A stretch of DNA of 64,000 nucleotides from Filimonas zeae (GCF_014641615.1 NZ_BMIB01000006.1:62001-126000); one strand, 5' to 3'. Shown: positions 52,460 to 60,450, counted from the stretch's first letter. The notes: generated from the sequence alone by a model not told the origin. Translations and numbers: made by a program.

Positions 52460-54664
52460 TTAATCAATTAATAAAGCTGTAACAGCCGCAGCGTTGGTTG
52501 CCCATGCTTTGGTATACACTTCATCTGCCTGTTCAGTTTCTGTTAAAACCATACCCTGCGCCTCTGCTTTCAGCGTTAACAACTCGCCTATGGTAATTTT
52601 ATCCTTCAATTTCTGCAACATTCCTTCCACTACAGTGGTATCCAGGTTCTGCACCACCTGGCCATCAAACGGAATCTCCATCCACACCATTTCACCGGCC
52701 GCTACATCCAGCATACCAAACACCAATCCTTTAGAAAGGCTCCGGGTTACACGCACCTGGTGTTGCACATGCGCAGGGTTATAAGCCACACCGGTGTTTT
52801 TAGAAATCTTCATCGGGTATCTGCTGTTCATCCATCCCACTACCAGGTTAGGTGTTACCGTACCATTGCTAAAAGCGTTACAGGTAAACACCACATAATC
52901 CGCTTTTGCTTTACGCAGTGCTTCCAGGTTAATTTCAATATACTCAGCCGTACCTGTTTTCTCCGGAATATGAATAATATCGCCGCTATGCTTACATCCG
53001 GTAATGCTCAACGAACTATAAGAACATCTTTCCACTTTACCACGATAAGTAACCAGGCAGCTAAGATCCATATCCAGGTGTTGCGCAGGCAGGCCGGTAC
53101 CCCATTGCATAAATAACCGTACCGAAGCACCTTCTACAGGAAATCGTGTACCCATTAATGCCGGGAAAACATCCTGCACGGTAGTGCTACGATCGCCAAT
53201 AGCCACAGGCATATAAAACAGTTCAGGCGCTATATACATTTGCTTACCAGCAGCAGGTGTAGCTGCAAAACGCTGCTGCACTGCTTTTTTACACAAACCC
53301 CTTACCGCCTTACGCATTTCCTGCAAATCATCCTCTGCATAAATATCCAGCAACTGGTGTTTATTCACCACTTTACTAATACCTCCCAGCGGCTTTACTA
53401 TACGTTTGGTACGTTTATCAAAATAGTTCTCTGCATACATATCCAGTGTTAACACCAGGCGTGCAGGCACCTTATCAATTACCTCTGTAAACGCCTCCGT
53501 TACCTCTTCATGGCCAAACCATAACATGTTTGAAAACAAAGAGCGGGCAAACAAGCCGGGACGTTGTTTTAACAAAGCCAGCGTAGCAGCGCTATCGTAA
53601 CGGGTACGACCGGTATTCACCTGGCCCTGCCATACTGTATAGTCTTTGTTATAAAACTTATCCAGTACTTCCTGTAACTTTTCAAAGCCTTTACGGTTGC
53701 CGTATTCTGCCAGGCGCAAGGCACGTATAAAACGCACCCACATCGCTCTTTTTGTATGCATTATCTCACACATGGCATGTGCCTTCAAAGGCAGTTCATT
53801 CAGCCAGCGCGCTATTACAATGCTCTCCTTTCTGGAATAATGTAGGTGCAGTTTTGCCTTCGCTTCTTTTTCTCCGGACACTACTTTGTTTTTCAGCAGG
53901 CTTTTAACTATAACAGAAGGTTCTGTCAATTGCAGCATACCGGTATTTTTAAACCACAGGTACCGCAGTATATCCGCCGGCGTATCAAACAGGCTTTGTG
54001 CTTCTTCGCCTTTGTTATGAGTCAGCAATGCATCAATAACTGCCATACGTGTTTCCTTCATCGCTATCTCTACCGCAGGCAAACTTAGTTCGGCCAGTAA
54101 GGCATTCAGGCTATCCATCTGGGTAGCATCCAGTGCTGTTTTAGATAACAGCAGGTTACACAAATAGGCTTCCGCGTCTTTCTCCGTCCACAGTTCCAGC
54201 ACCTGTAAAGTGCCCTTGTATTCTTTTAAATGCAGCTCTCCTTTGGTGAAGGGCGTACCACAAAAAGGGCAGCCGTTATAACGCTCTAAAGGAAATGTGT
54301 TGGCAGGTATAATATGACCGCACTGCAACCTTGTACCCTTTGTCTGAAATATATTGGCAAAGTAGGTAATGATATGATCCAGCAGGGTTTCGCCGGTAGC
54401 ATTACCCCAGTCCTTCACCAGCGGCGTCCAGTTTTTATGTACCCCCTTTACCTTTTGCACGGCAGCCAGCACCTTAGCCAGATAAGCTGGCGGCGCCACG
54501 CTAAGGGCTGCCAACAGTTCGTCAGATACGCCATAACCCAGCTTTGCCATATTGGCCACTAACATAGCCGCAGGGCCACTCAGCAGTTTACCTGCTGTTT
54601 TTCTAATGGTAGCCGGAACAAATATGGCCTTCCCGCGCAAACTCACCTGTAATACTGTGCTCAT
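52460..54664 (-). CDS. RING-like/TerD-like protein of an RNA-repair operon (MXAN_6230/SCO0854-type)
   Basis: A 734-residue cytoplasmic protein. Near residues 114-137 a zinc-binding treble-clef pattern CGH-x15-CPFCG fits half of a RING finger. The centre is alpha-helical (about 190-470, with LLKQRPGLFARSLFSNMLWFG). Near residues 530-640 there is a TerD-like beta domain (LRLFMQWGTG, HLDMDLSCLVTY, SLSITGCKHSGDIIHIPEKTGTAEYIEINLEAL). This order matches what I remember of the MXAN_6230/SCO0854 RING-domain family. Its role is unknown, possibly substrate recognition for the transferases and RtcB downstream. First gene of the operon; its leader carries the tRNA-like element and repeated RNA motifs. 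Confidence 0.82.
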   Translation of the reverse strand: MSTVLQVSLRGKAIFVPATIRKTAGKLLSGPAAMLVANMAKLGYGVSDELLAALSVAPPAYLAKVLAAVQKVKGVHKNWTPLVKDWGNATGETLLDHIITYFANIFQTKGTRLQCGHIIPANTFPLERYNGCPFCGTPFTKGELHLKEYKGTLQVLELWTEKDAEAYLCNLLLSKTALDATQMDSLNALLAELSLPAVEIAMKETRMAVIDALLTHNKGEEAQSLFDTPADILRYLWFKNTGMLQLTEPSVIVKSLLKNKVVSGEKEAKAKLHLHYSRKESIVIARWLNELPLKAHAMCEIMHTKRAMWVRFIRALRLAEYGNRKGFEKLQEVLDKFYNKDYTVWQGQVNTGRTRYDSAATLALLKQRPGLFARSLFSNMLWFGHEEVTEAFTEVIDKVPARLVLTLDMYAENYFDKRTKRIVKPLGGISKVVNKHQLLDIYAEDDLQEMRKAVRGLCKKAVQQRFAATPAAGKQMYIAPELFYMPVAIGDRSTTVQDVFPALMGTRFPVEGASVRLFMQWGTGLPAQHLDMDLSCLVTYRGKVERCSYSSLSITGCKHSGDIIHIPEKTGTAEYIEINLEALRKAKADYVVFTCNAFSNGTVTPNLVVGWMNSRYPMKISKNTGVAYNPAHVQHQVRVTRSLSKGLVFGMLDVAAGEMVWMEIPFDGQVVQNLDTTVVEGMLQKLKDKITIGELLTLKAEAQGMVLTETEQADEVYTKAWATNAAAVTALLID

Positions 54665-54682
54665 AACTTTTATTTTAATAAC

Positions 54683-54733
54683 CAGGTAATGCGGTTGCTG
54701 TATTTACCTGAAAAATATTTGAAGTAAGCAACC
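54683..54733 (-). promoter_or_regulatory. possible H-type pseudoknot in the operon leader (motif copy 3)
   Basis: In the RNA sense the order is GGTTGC (54733-54728), 17 nt, CAGGTAA (54710-54704), 5 nt, GCAACC (54698-54693), 3 nt, TTACCTG (54689-54683). The two perfect helices (6 and 7 bp) cross each other as in an H-type pseudoknot and end 18 nt before the ATG of the first operon gene, where they could affect ribosome access. It overlaps the third copy of the leader motif. Confidence 0.5.
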
Positions 54734-54740
54734 TTTGACC
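54684..54740 (-). ncRNA. leader motif copy 3 (57 bp hairpin module)
   Basis: Plus-strand boxes AGGTAATG (54684-54691), GAAGTAA (54721-54727) and TTGACC (54735-54740) are identical to copy 1 and sit at the same spacing in an element of the same total length, 57 bp. The helix between them differs: GGTTGC/GCAACC here against GATAAAG/CTTTATC in copy 1. Both remain complementary, as expected for selection on RNA structure. Transcription on the minus strand with the operon is assumed. Confidence 0.6.
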
Positions 54741-54748
54741 TCAGTTTG

Positions 54749-54873
54749 TAAAGCAGGCCGGATTTGAACCGGCAACCCGCGCATAATGGGCATAGAAGTA
54801 AGTTTTAATTGACCACAGGGGTAAGTTTAAAACTATTTGCGTGCGCTGCTCTAACCAATTGAGCTACTGCTTT
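54749..54873 (-). ncRNA. tRNA-like element with enlarged anticodon arm, in the RtcB operon leader
   Basis: On the minus strand a full tRNA body can be drawn. The acceptor stem is AAAGCAG/CTGCTTT (7 of 7 pairs) and the D-stem GCTC/GAGC with loop AATTGGTTA containing GG. The anticodon stem is GCGCA/TGCGC (5 of 5), the variable loop GGGTT, and the T-stem GCCGG/CCGGC has loop TTCAAAT. The discriminator is A and no CCA is encoded. The anticodon loop is 58 nt instead of 7 and contains its own 8-bp stem AGTTTTAA/TTAAAACT. No pair of splice points within the loop gives a loop with U33, so it is unlikely to be a normal tRNA with an intron. It lies 85 bp before the first operon gene, on the same strand. 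Confidence 0.75.
54795..54838 (-). ncRNA. leader motif copy 2, circularly permuted, inside the tRNA-like anticodon arm
   Basis: The plus-strand boxes GAAGTAA (54795-54801) and TTGACC (54809-54814) flank the arm GTTTTAA, and GGTAAG (54820-54825) with ATTT (54835-54838) flank the complementary arm TTAAAAC. The parts are those of copies 1 and 3, but the two strands come in the opposite order, so the hairpin is closed at the other end. GGT/ACC pairing next to the CAA/CTT internal loop is kept. Confidence 0.55.
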
Positions 54874-54878
54874 AAATA

Positions 54879-54949
54879 CGAAGGAGGTAATGGATAAAGT
54901 GGTCATTTAACAGATGGTTTTGAAGTAACTTTATCTTGACCAACCTTCG
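54879..54949 (-). ncRNA. leader motif copy 1 with outer clamp
   Basis: The 57-bp module 54885-54941 has plus-strand boxes AGGTAATG, GAAGTAA (54922-54928) and TTGACC (54936-54941) around the helix GATAAAGT/ACTTTATC (54893-54900 with 54928-54935). It is clamped by an outer CGAAGG/CCTTCG stem (54879-54884 with 54944-54949). On the minus strand a near-consensus -7 element CATATTTG (54956-54963) would place transcription start right at the foot of this hairpin, but no -33 element is clear. Confidence 0.55.
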
Positions 54950-55068
54950 ATACAGCAAATATGGCCGTGGCACTACGCAGCGTAAGTACGCGGTAAAAAC
55001 TTTTTTGATCGAAATCCGATAACTGCCTGTAAACAAATCTGATAGCGCCGGATTTTACTTAAAATCCT

Positions 55069-55101
55069 TTTGTAACACTTCCTTGTACGCAGATATATTG
55101 C
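55069..55101 (+). promoter_or_regulatory. possible promoter of the WYL regulator
   Basis: TTTG at 55069-55072 and TATATTGC at 55094-55101 are separated by 21 bp, as expected for Bacteroidota -33/-7 elements, though the -7 copy is imperfect. The gene starts at 55146. An interrupted palindrome CTACGC-A-GCGTAA lies at 54973-54985 in the same intergenic region and could be an operator. Confidence 0.35.
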
Positions 55102-55145
55102 GCAGTAAAAAGCGGATTACCTATTTTTAAACCACAATAACCCTT

Positions 55146-56201
55146 ATGTCTATTAATAAACTGGCCCTTATACGCTATAAAACCATTGACGACTGCCTGA
55201 AAAACCGCCGCCGGAAATGGACACTGGACGACCTGATTGAAAAAGTATCAGATGTATTATATGAAAGCGAAGGCATCGCAAACGGAGTAAGCAAACGCAC
55301 CATTCAGGCAGATATTCAACTGATGCGCAGCGATAAGCTGGGTTATAATGCCCCTATTGTGGTTGCCGAAAGAAAATACTACATGTATGAAGATGCGGAT
55401 TACAGCATTACCAACACCCCCATCAGCGATGCAGATGTAGACAAGATGAAAGAGATAGTGGGAGTGCTGAAACAGTTTAACGGCTTCAACTATTTTGAGG
55501 AGATGAGTGAGATGATTGCCCGGCTGGAAAATAATCTTTATCAGTCTACCCACCAAAGCCGCAACTGCATTCAGTTTGAGGATAACAAACGCCTGAAAGG
55601 CCTGCATCATATTACTCCGTTATATCATTGCATTCTCAACAGAAAGCCCCTGCTGCTCGAATACAAATCGTTCAAAGCAAAAAGTGCACAGCAGAATGTG
55701 TATTTCCCCTACCTGCTTAAAGAATACCGCAACCGCTGGTTTTTGATAGCCAAGCCTAAAAAAGGCAACCTGCTGGCCACGCTGGCACTGGACCGTATTA
55801 TTGATTTTCAGGAGCTGCCCAAAGAAAAGTTTGTAGACTATGATGGGGTAGACTTTGACCGGTATTTTGATGATGTGCTGGGCGTAACCAAAACTATTAA
55901 AGACCGGGCACATAAAATAGTGCTGGAGGTAAACAAGTACAATGCCCCCTACATACTTACCAAACCCCTGCACCCATCGCAGCAGGTGTTACGCGAAAAT
56001 GAAAACGGCATTATTATACGTATTGATGTGGTATTGAATTTTGAACTGGAGCGTGAAATACTGGGCTTTGGCGAATGTATGAAGGTATTGGCCCCACGCA
56101 GGCTGGCACATGTTATAAAAAAGCGCCTGGCCAATGCCGCCGCACAATATATAAAACCAGCGGCAGAGGAAGCAGCCACGGATGAGCAAGAAGCGGGTTG
56201 A
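55146..56201 (+). CDS. WYL-domain transcriptional regulator
   Basis: A 351-residue regulator. The N-terminal part (about 1-90, with TLDDLIEKVSDVLYESEG and VSKRTIQADIQLMRSD) is a winged helix-turn-helix. The centre and C-terminus form a WYL domain (about 145-225, HHITPLYHCILNRKPLLLEYKSF... YLLKEYRNRWFLIA) and a WCX-like extension (about 240-330). WYL regulators sense nucleic-acid or nucleotide ligands and often govern DNA-damage, phage-defence and RNA-repair genes. It is divergent from the RtcB operon, with the structured leader between them, and is the likely controller of that operon. Confidence 0.93.
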   Translation: MSINKLALIRYKTIDDCLKNRRRKWTLDDLIEKVSDVLYESEGIANGVSKRTIQADIQLMRSDKLGYNAPIVVAERKYYMYEDADYSITNTPISDADVDKMKEIVGVLKQFNGFNYFEEMSEMIARLENNLYQSTHQSRNCIQFEDNKRLKGLHHITPLYHCILNRKPLLLEYKSFKAKSAQQNVYFPYLLKEYRNRWFLIAKPKKGNLLATLALDRIIDFQELPKEKFVDYDGVDFDRYFDDVLGVTKTIKDRAHKIVLEVNKYNAPYILTKPLHPSQQVLRENENGIIIRIDVVLNFELEREILGFGECMKVLAPRRLAHVIKKRLANAAAQYIKPAAEEAATDEQEAG

Positions 56202-56232
56202 TGCCGCTAAGGGCAATTACTACTTTTGACAG

Positions 56233-57096
56233 ATGAACACGCAGGCAATGGAAACACAGCAGTTAATGAACTATGAGCGGATAGCAAAAGCTATTGAATA
56301 CATTCAGCAACACTTTAAAGAGCAGCCCGAACTGGAAGCCATAGCCGCGCACGTACACCTGAGCCCTTTCCACTTTCAGCGCATGTTTACGGAATGGACA
56401 GGAGTAAGCCCTAAAAAGTTTCTGCAATACCTGAGCATAGAGTACGCAAAAGATTTATTGAAGAGCAGCCAGGCCAGCCTGTTTGAAACGGCGCACGAAA
56501 CAGGCCTTTCCGGCACCAGCAGGCTGCACGACCTTTTTATCAACATAGAGGGCATGACGCCGGGCGAGTACAAAAACGGCGGCGCACAACTTACTATTAA
56601 CTACAGCTTTGCAGAAAGTCCGTTTGGCCACATCATTGTTGCCTCTACCAGCAAAGGCATTTGTTATCTTGCTTTTGCCACAGAACAGCTGGCAGCTTTT
56701 ATGGAGTTACAAAAGCATTTCCCCAACGCACAGTATCAGCAAATGACCGACCTGCATCAGCAAAACGCACTGTTTATTTTTACGCAGGACTGGAGCAGGC
56801 TCAGCGAAATAAAGCTGCACCTGAAAGGCACCCCGTTTCAGTTAAAAGTATGGGAGGCGCTGTTGAAAATACCCATGGGCAATCTTACCACGTACGCTGC
56901 CCTTGCACATTCCTTAAACCATCCCCGTGCCAGCAGGGCAGTAGGCACCGCTATTGGAGATAATCCGGTTGCATTTCTCATACCCTGCCATCGTGTAATA
57001 CGCACCAACGGCGGGCTGGGCGGCTATCACTGGGGCTTTACCCGCAAAACCGCTATTATAGGTTGGGAAGCAGCAAAGACGGCGCGGGAAGACTAA
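56233..57096 (+). CDS. AraC-type/methylated-DNA-protein-cysteine methyltransferase fusion
   Basis: A 287-residue protein joining an N-terminal AraC helix-turn-helix domain (about 10-110, EAIAAHVHLSPFHFQRMFTEWTGVSPKKFLQYL) to a C-terminal O6-alkylguanine-DNA alkyltransferase domain with the acceptor Cys (about 252) in IPCHRVIRTNGGLGGY and the DNA-binding arginine helix NHPRASRAVGTA. It removes alkyl groups from guanine irreversibly. Ada proteins also have an N-terminal zinc/phosphotriester domain, which is absent here, so this is not full Ada. Start at 56233; ATG 56248 is also possible. Confidence 0.94.
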   Translation: MNTQAMETQQLMNYERIAKAIEYIQQHFKEQPELEAIAAHVHLSPFHFQRMFTEWTGVSPKKFLQYLSIEYAKDLLKSSQASLFETAHETGLSGTSRLHDLFINIEGMTPGEYKNGGAQLTINYSFAESPFGHIIVASTSKGICYLAFATEQLAAFMELQKHFPNAQYQQMTDLHQQNALFIFTQDWSRLSEIKLHLKGTPFQLKVWEALLKIPMGNLTTYAALAHSLNHPRASRAVGTAIGDNPVAFLIPCHRVIRTNGGLGGYHWGFTRKTAIIGWEAAKTARED

Positions 57097-57153
57097 TTTA
57101 ACAAAACCAATACCGCCCGCTTTTGTTAGTATTGCTGATATAACTGATACTAT

Positions 57154-58605
57154 ATGAATCTTACCTATCCGGCTTTACTACAGCAAGGCATTCTCATCAA
57201 CAACCAATGGCAAACAGGCAACAACACCTTTCCCGTTTATAACCCCGCCACCGGCCAACAGATTACGGAGGTAACCGATGCAGGCACCGCAGAAGCAGAG
57301 CAGGCTATTGAAGCAGCCACTACCGCTTTTAGCAACTGGAGCAGCAGACCTGCCAAAGAACGGGCAGACTTACTGAAAAAATGGTACCAGCTGGTAATAC
57401 AGCATACAGATGATCTGGCAATACTGCTTACTACTGAGCAGGGCAAACCTTTAACGGAGGCAAAAGGAGAAGTGCAATATGGTGCTTCTTTTATTGAATG
57501 GTTTGCGGAGGAATGCCGCCGTACTTACGGGCAGGTTATTCCCGCACCTGTAGCGGACCGCCGCTTTTTTACTATTAAGCAACCCATAGGTGTAGTAGCT
57601 GCTATTACCCCGTGGAATTTTCCCATTGCTATGATAACGCGTAAAATAGCGCCTGCACTGGCAGCAGGTTGTACCGTAGTATTAAAACCAGCCGAAGATA
57701 CCCCCTTGTGCGCACTGGCTCTGGCGCAACTGGCCGTAGAAGCCGGGCTGCCCGCAGGCGTACTAAACGTAATTACCACACAGCAGGCTGCGAAAGTAGG
57801 CAAGGTACTTACCACGCACCCCAACGTACATAAAATATCCTTTACCGGCTCTACAGAGGTAGGCCGTATATTAATGCAACAGGCATCCTCTACGTTAAAA
57901 AAACTTTCGCTGGAGCTGGGTGGCAATGCACCTGCCATAGTGTTTGACGATGCCGATCTGGAGCAGGCCGTTAAAGGCACCATGGCCAGTAAATACCGCA
58001 ACGCCGGCCAAACCTGTGTTTGCGCCAACCGTGTACTGGTACAGCGCAGTATTTACCCCGCCTTTTTAAAGGCATATCAGGCCGCGGTAACTGCCCTTAA
58101 ACCAGGTAACGGCACAGAGCAAGGTGTAACCATTGGCCCACTGATTAATCAGGAGGCTATTGATAAAATACAAACACTGCAAAAAGATGCGGTGGAACAT
58201 GGGGCAGAAATAGTTTGCGGCGGCAACATACACGAGGCAGGACCATTGTTTTACCAACCCACCATACTTACCCATTGCACAACCGATATGCGGTTAAGCC
58301 AGGAAGAGATATTTGGCCCTGTAAGCGCTATTTACCTATTCGATACAGTGGAAGAAGCCATTGCACTGGCCAACAACACAGCGTATGGCCTTGCCGCTTA
58401 TTTCTTTTCGCGCGATGTGCAAAGGGTATGGCATGTAGCAGAGCAGCTACAGTATGGCATTATAGGAATGAATGAAGGCATTATTTCCTTTGCAGAAGCA
58501 CCTTTCGGCGGTATTAAGCAAAGTGGCTATGGTAAAGAAGGCAGCTTCTATGGTATAGAAGACTACCTTATTACCAAATATCTTTGTTTGGGTGGTGTTA
58601 GTTAG
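57154..58605 (+). CDS. gabD: NAD(P)-dependent succinate-semialdehyde dehydrogenase
   Basis: A 483-residue aldehyde dehydrogenase. The catalytic pieces are present: the Asn in TPWNFPIAMITRKIAPALAAG, the Glu in LELGGNAP and the Cys in NAGQTCVCANR. The C-terminal motifs EEIFGPVSAIYLF and FGGIKQSGYGKEGSFYGIEDYLITKY point to the succinate-semialdehyde class (the FGGIKQSGxGxEG form). It converts succinate semialdehyde to succinate, e.g. in GABA breakdown; no transaminase gene is adjacent. The last 4 bp overlap the convergent acyl-CoA synthetase gene. Confidence 0.92.
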   Translation: MNLTYPALLQQGILINNQWQTGNNTFPVYNPATGQQITEVTDAGTAEAEQAIEAATTAFSNWSSRPAKERADLLKKWYQLVIQHTDDLAILLTTEQGKPLTEAKGEVQYGASFIEWFAEECRRTYGQVIPAPVADRRFFTIKQPIGVVAAITPWNFPIAMITRKIAPALAAGCTVVLKPAEDTPLCALALAQLAVEAGLPAGVLNVITTQQAAKVGKVLTTHPNVHKISFTGSTEVGRILMQQASSTLKKLSLELGGNAPAIVFDDADLEQAVKGTMASKYRNAGQTCVCANRVLVQRSIYPAFLKAYQAAVTALKPGNGTEQGVTIGPLINQEAIDKIQTLQKDAVEHGAEIVCGGNIHEAGPLFYQPTILTHCTTDMRLSQEEIFGPVSAIYLFDTVEEAIALANNTAYGLAAYFFSRDVQRVWHVAEQLQYGIIGMNEGIISFAEAPFGGIKQSGYGKEGSFYGIEDYLITKYLCLGGVS

Positions 58606-60395
58606 TCACAGGCATAAATATGCTCAATAGCATCTTTATACTTTTCCATAATCACCTTACGCTTCAGGCTTAGCTTAGGCGTCATTTCACCGGTATCAAT
58701 ACTCCACTCACGCGGCAGCAGTTCAAACCTTTTCACCTGCTCTACGTGGTTAAAGGAGGCATTGAGGCTTTCTACAATTTCCTTATACTTATCCAGCACT
58801 TTGGGGTTCTTCACCGCCTCTTCATGGGTGGTATAAGGAATATTGTTGCGCTTCATCCATTTTTCCAGATGACTGAAAGAAGGTACTATCAATGCACCTA
58901 CAAACTTTCTTTCCGGCCCCACTACCAGCACCTGTTCAATGAAAGGGTTTTCTTTCATCTTGTTTTCAATAGGCTGGGGGGCTACATATTTACCACCACT
59001 GGTTTTAAACAGTTCTTTTTTACGGTCGGTTATTTTTAACAGATTGCCGTTTACCCACACGCCTATATCACCGGTATGCAGCCAGCCATCTGTTACTGCT
59101 TCGGCAGTAAGGTCAGGCCTTTTATAATACCCCTTCATTACGCTCGGGCCTTTTACACAAATCTCTCCGTCTTCTGCCAGCTTTACTTCCAGGCCATCAA
59201 TAGGCGGGCCTACGGTACCAAACTTAGCCAGTTTTCTATCTCTGCGGTTTACACAAATTACCGGACTGTTTTCTGTAGGGCCGTAACCTTCGTATACAGG
59301 CACCCCGGCAGCATTAAATATGCGCAGCAGCCTTTCCTGGCAGGCAGCGCCACCGGTTACAATAAACGAAATATTACCGCCCAACGCCTGGCGCCATTTA
59401 CTAAACACCAGCTTATTGGCTATAGCCAGTTGCAGGTTATACCAGAAGCCACCACTGATATTGTTATCGTATTTCTCCGCAAGCTTTACCGACCAGAAGA
59501 ACAGCTTACGCTTAATGCCGGTTAACTGGCTGCCAGTGTTCATAATTTTCTCAAACACCTTTTCCAGCAAACGTGGTACGGTGGTAAAACCATTTGGCTT
59601 AATCTCTTTCAGGTTATCGCCAATGGTTTCCATGCTTTCAGCATAGTAAATACCAATACCGCTATAGAGATAGATATAAGTAACACACTTTTCAAAAATA
59701 TGGTTCAGCGGCAGAAAGCTTAATACCTTATGCTCCGGCGCATCATCAAACGGAAAGCTTATTTTACTCAGGTAAGCATCGCTCATAATGTTGCGGTGCG
59801 TAAGCATTACACCTTTAGGCGTGCCGGTAGTACCGGATGTATAAATGATAGTAGCTACATGACTTTCCGGTATACGGCTTTTTACCGCCTCCACATCATG
59901 TAACGAAGCATCGCCCGCAGGCACCAGTAAGGTTTCCCAATGGTCTACGCCTTCTACCTTGTCAAACGTGTAAATCTTTTGTAACGAAGGAATGGAAGGC
60001 AGCACATCCTTCACCTTTTCGTACAGTTCTTTGCTGCTGATGAAAATATGCTTCACCGCGGCATCATTGAGAATAAACTCAATTTCGTGCGGGTTGGTGG
60101 TAGGATACAAGGGTACCAGTATGGCGCCTGTCTGCTGCACAGCCAGATCGGTAAATACCCACTCGGGGCGGTTATTGCTGATGATAGCAATTTTATCTGC
60201 ACTGTCTTCATCAAACTGATTGCCGCTTACACCCAGCTTTAGTAAACCCGCGCTAAGCCGGTTTACCATACCTGCCACATCGCCGGTGCTGTAGGTTTTC
60301 CATTGGCCATTTACTTTGGCAGCCAGCATATCCGGCTTTGGAAACTTCTGTAACTGATAGTTTACTGCGTCGAAAAGTCTTTTACAATCCTTCAT
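58602..60395 (-). CDS. AMP-dependent long-chain acyl-CoA synthetase
   Basis: About 597 residues from the ATG at 60395; the longer frame up to 60452 is rejected because the family begins near this Met. It activates fatty acids with ATP and CoA. The adenylate-forming motifs are clear: TIIYTSGTTGTPKGVMLTHRN, the central VYEGYGPTENSPVICVN, WLHTGDIGVW and the lysine-containing DRKKELFKTSGGKYVAPQPIE. The C-terminal MTPKLSLKRK is typical of the long-chain (FadD15-like) group. Single gene. Confidence 0.94.
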   Translation of the reverse strand: MKDCKRLFDAVNYQLQKFPKPDMLAAKVNGQWKTYSTGDVAGMVNRLSAGLLKLGVSGNQFDEDSADKIAIISNNRPEWVFTDLAVQQTGAILVPLYPTTNPHEIEFILNDAAVKHIFISSKELYEKVKDVLPSIPSLQKIYTFDKVEGVDHWETLLVPAGDASLHDVEAVKSRIPESHVATIIYTSGTTGTPKGVMLTHRNIMSDAYLSKISFPFDDAPEHKVLSFLPLNHIFEKCVTYIYLYSGIGIYYAESMETIGDNLKEIKPNGFTTVPRLLEKVFEKIMNTGSQLTGIKRKLFFWSVKLAEKYDNNISGGFWYNLQLAIANKLVFSKWRQALGGNISFIVTGGAACQERLLRIFNAAGVPVYEGYGPTENSPVICVNRRDRKLAKFGTVGPPIDGLEVKLAEDGEICVKGPSVMKGYYKRPDLTAEAVTDGWLHTGDIGVWVNGNLLKITDRKKELFKTSGGKYVAPQPIENKMKENPFIEQVLVVGPERKFVGALIVPSFSHLEKWMKRNNIPYTTHEEAVKNPKVLDKYKEIVESLNASFNHVEQVKRFELLPREWSIDTGEMTPKLSLKRKVIMEKYKDAIEHIYACD

Positions 60396-60450
60396 ACATG
60401 CAAGAATCAAATGTATACAATTACTACATTTAAGGTAGTTATATTCAGGC

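Noticed and set aside
54680..54740. Hairpin-ribozyme loop B (similar string ATTACCTGG)
   Set aside because: The rest of the loop B core and the loop A strand are absent, so the similarity is taken as chance.
54749..54873. Ordinary tRNA gene with an intron
   Set aside because: No choice of splice points in the 58-nt loop yields a 7-nt loop with U33, and the insert is too short for a group I intron.
54879..54949. Hammerhead-type ribozyme
   Set aside because: The required CUGAUGA and GAAA core segments are not present in any of the three leader motif copies.
54961..54990. Sigma-54 promoter near TGGCAC
   Set aside because: The -12 TTGC element is missing at the required spacing.
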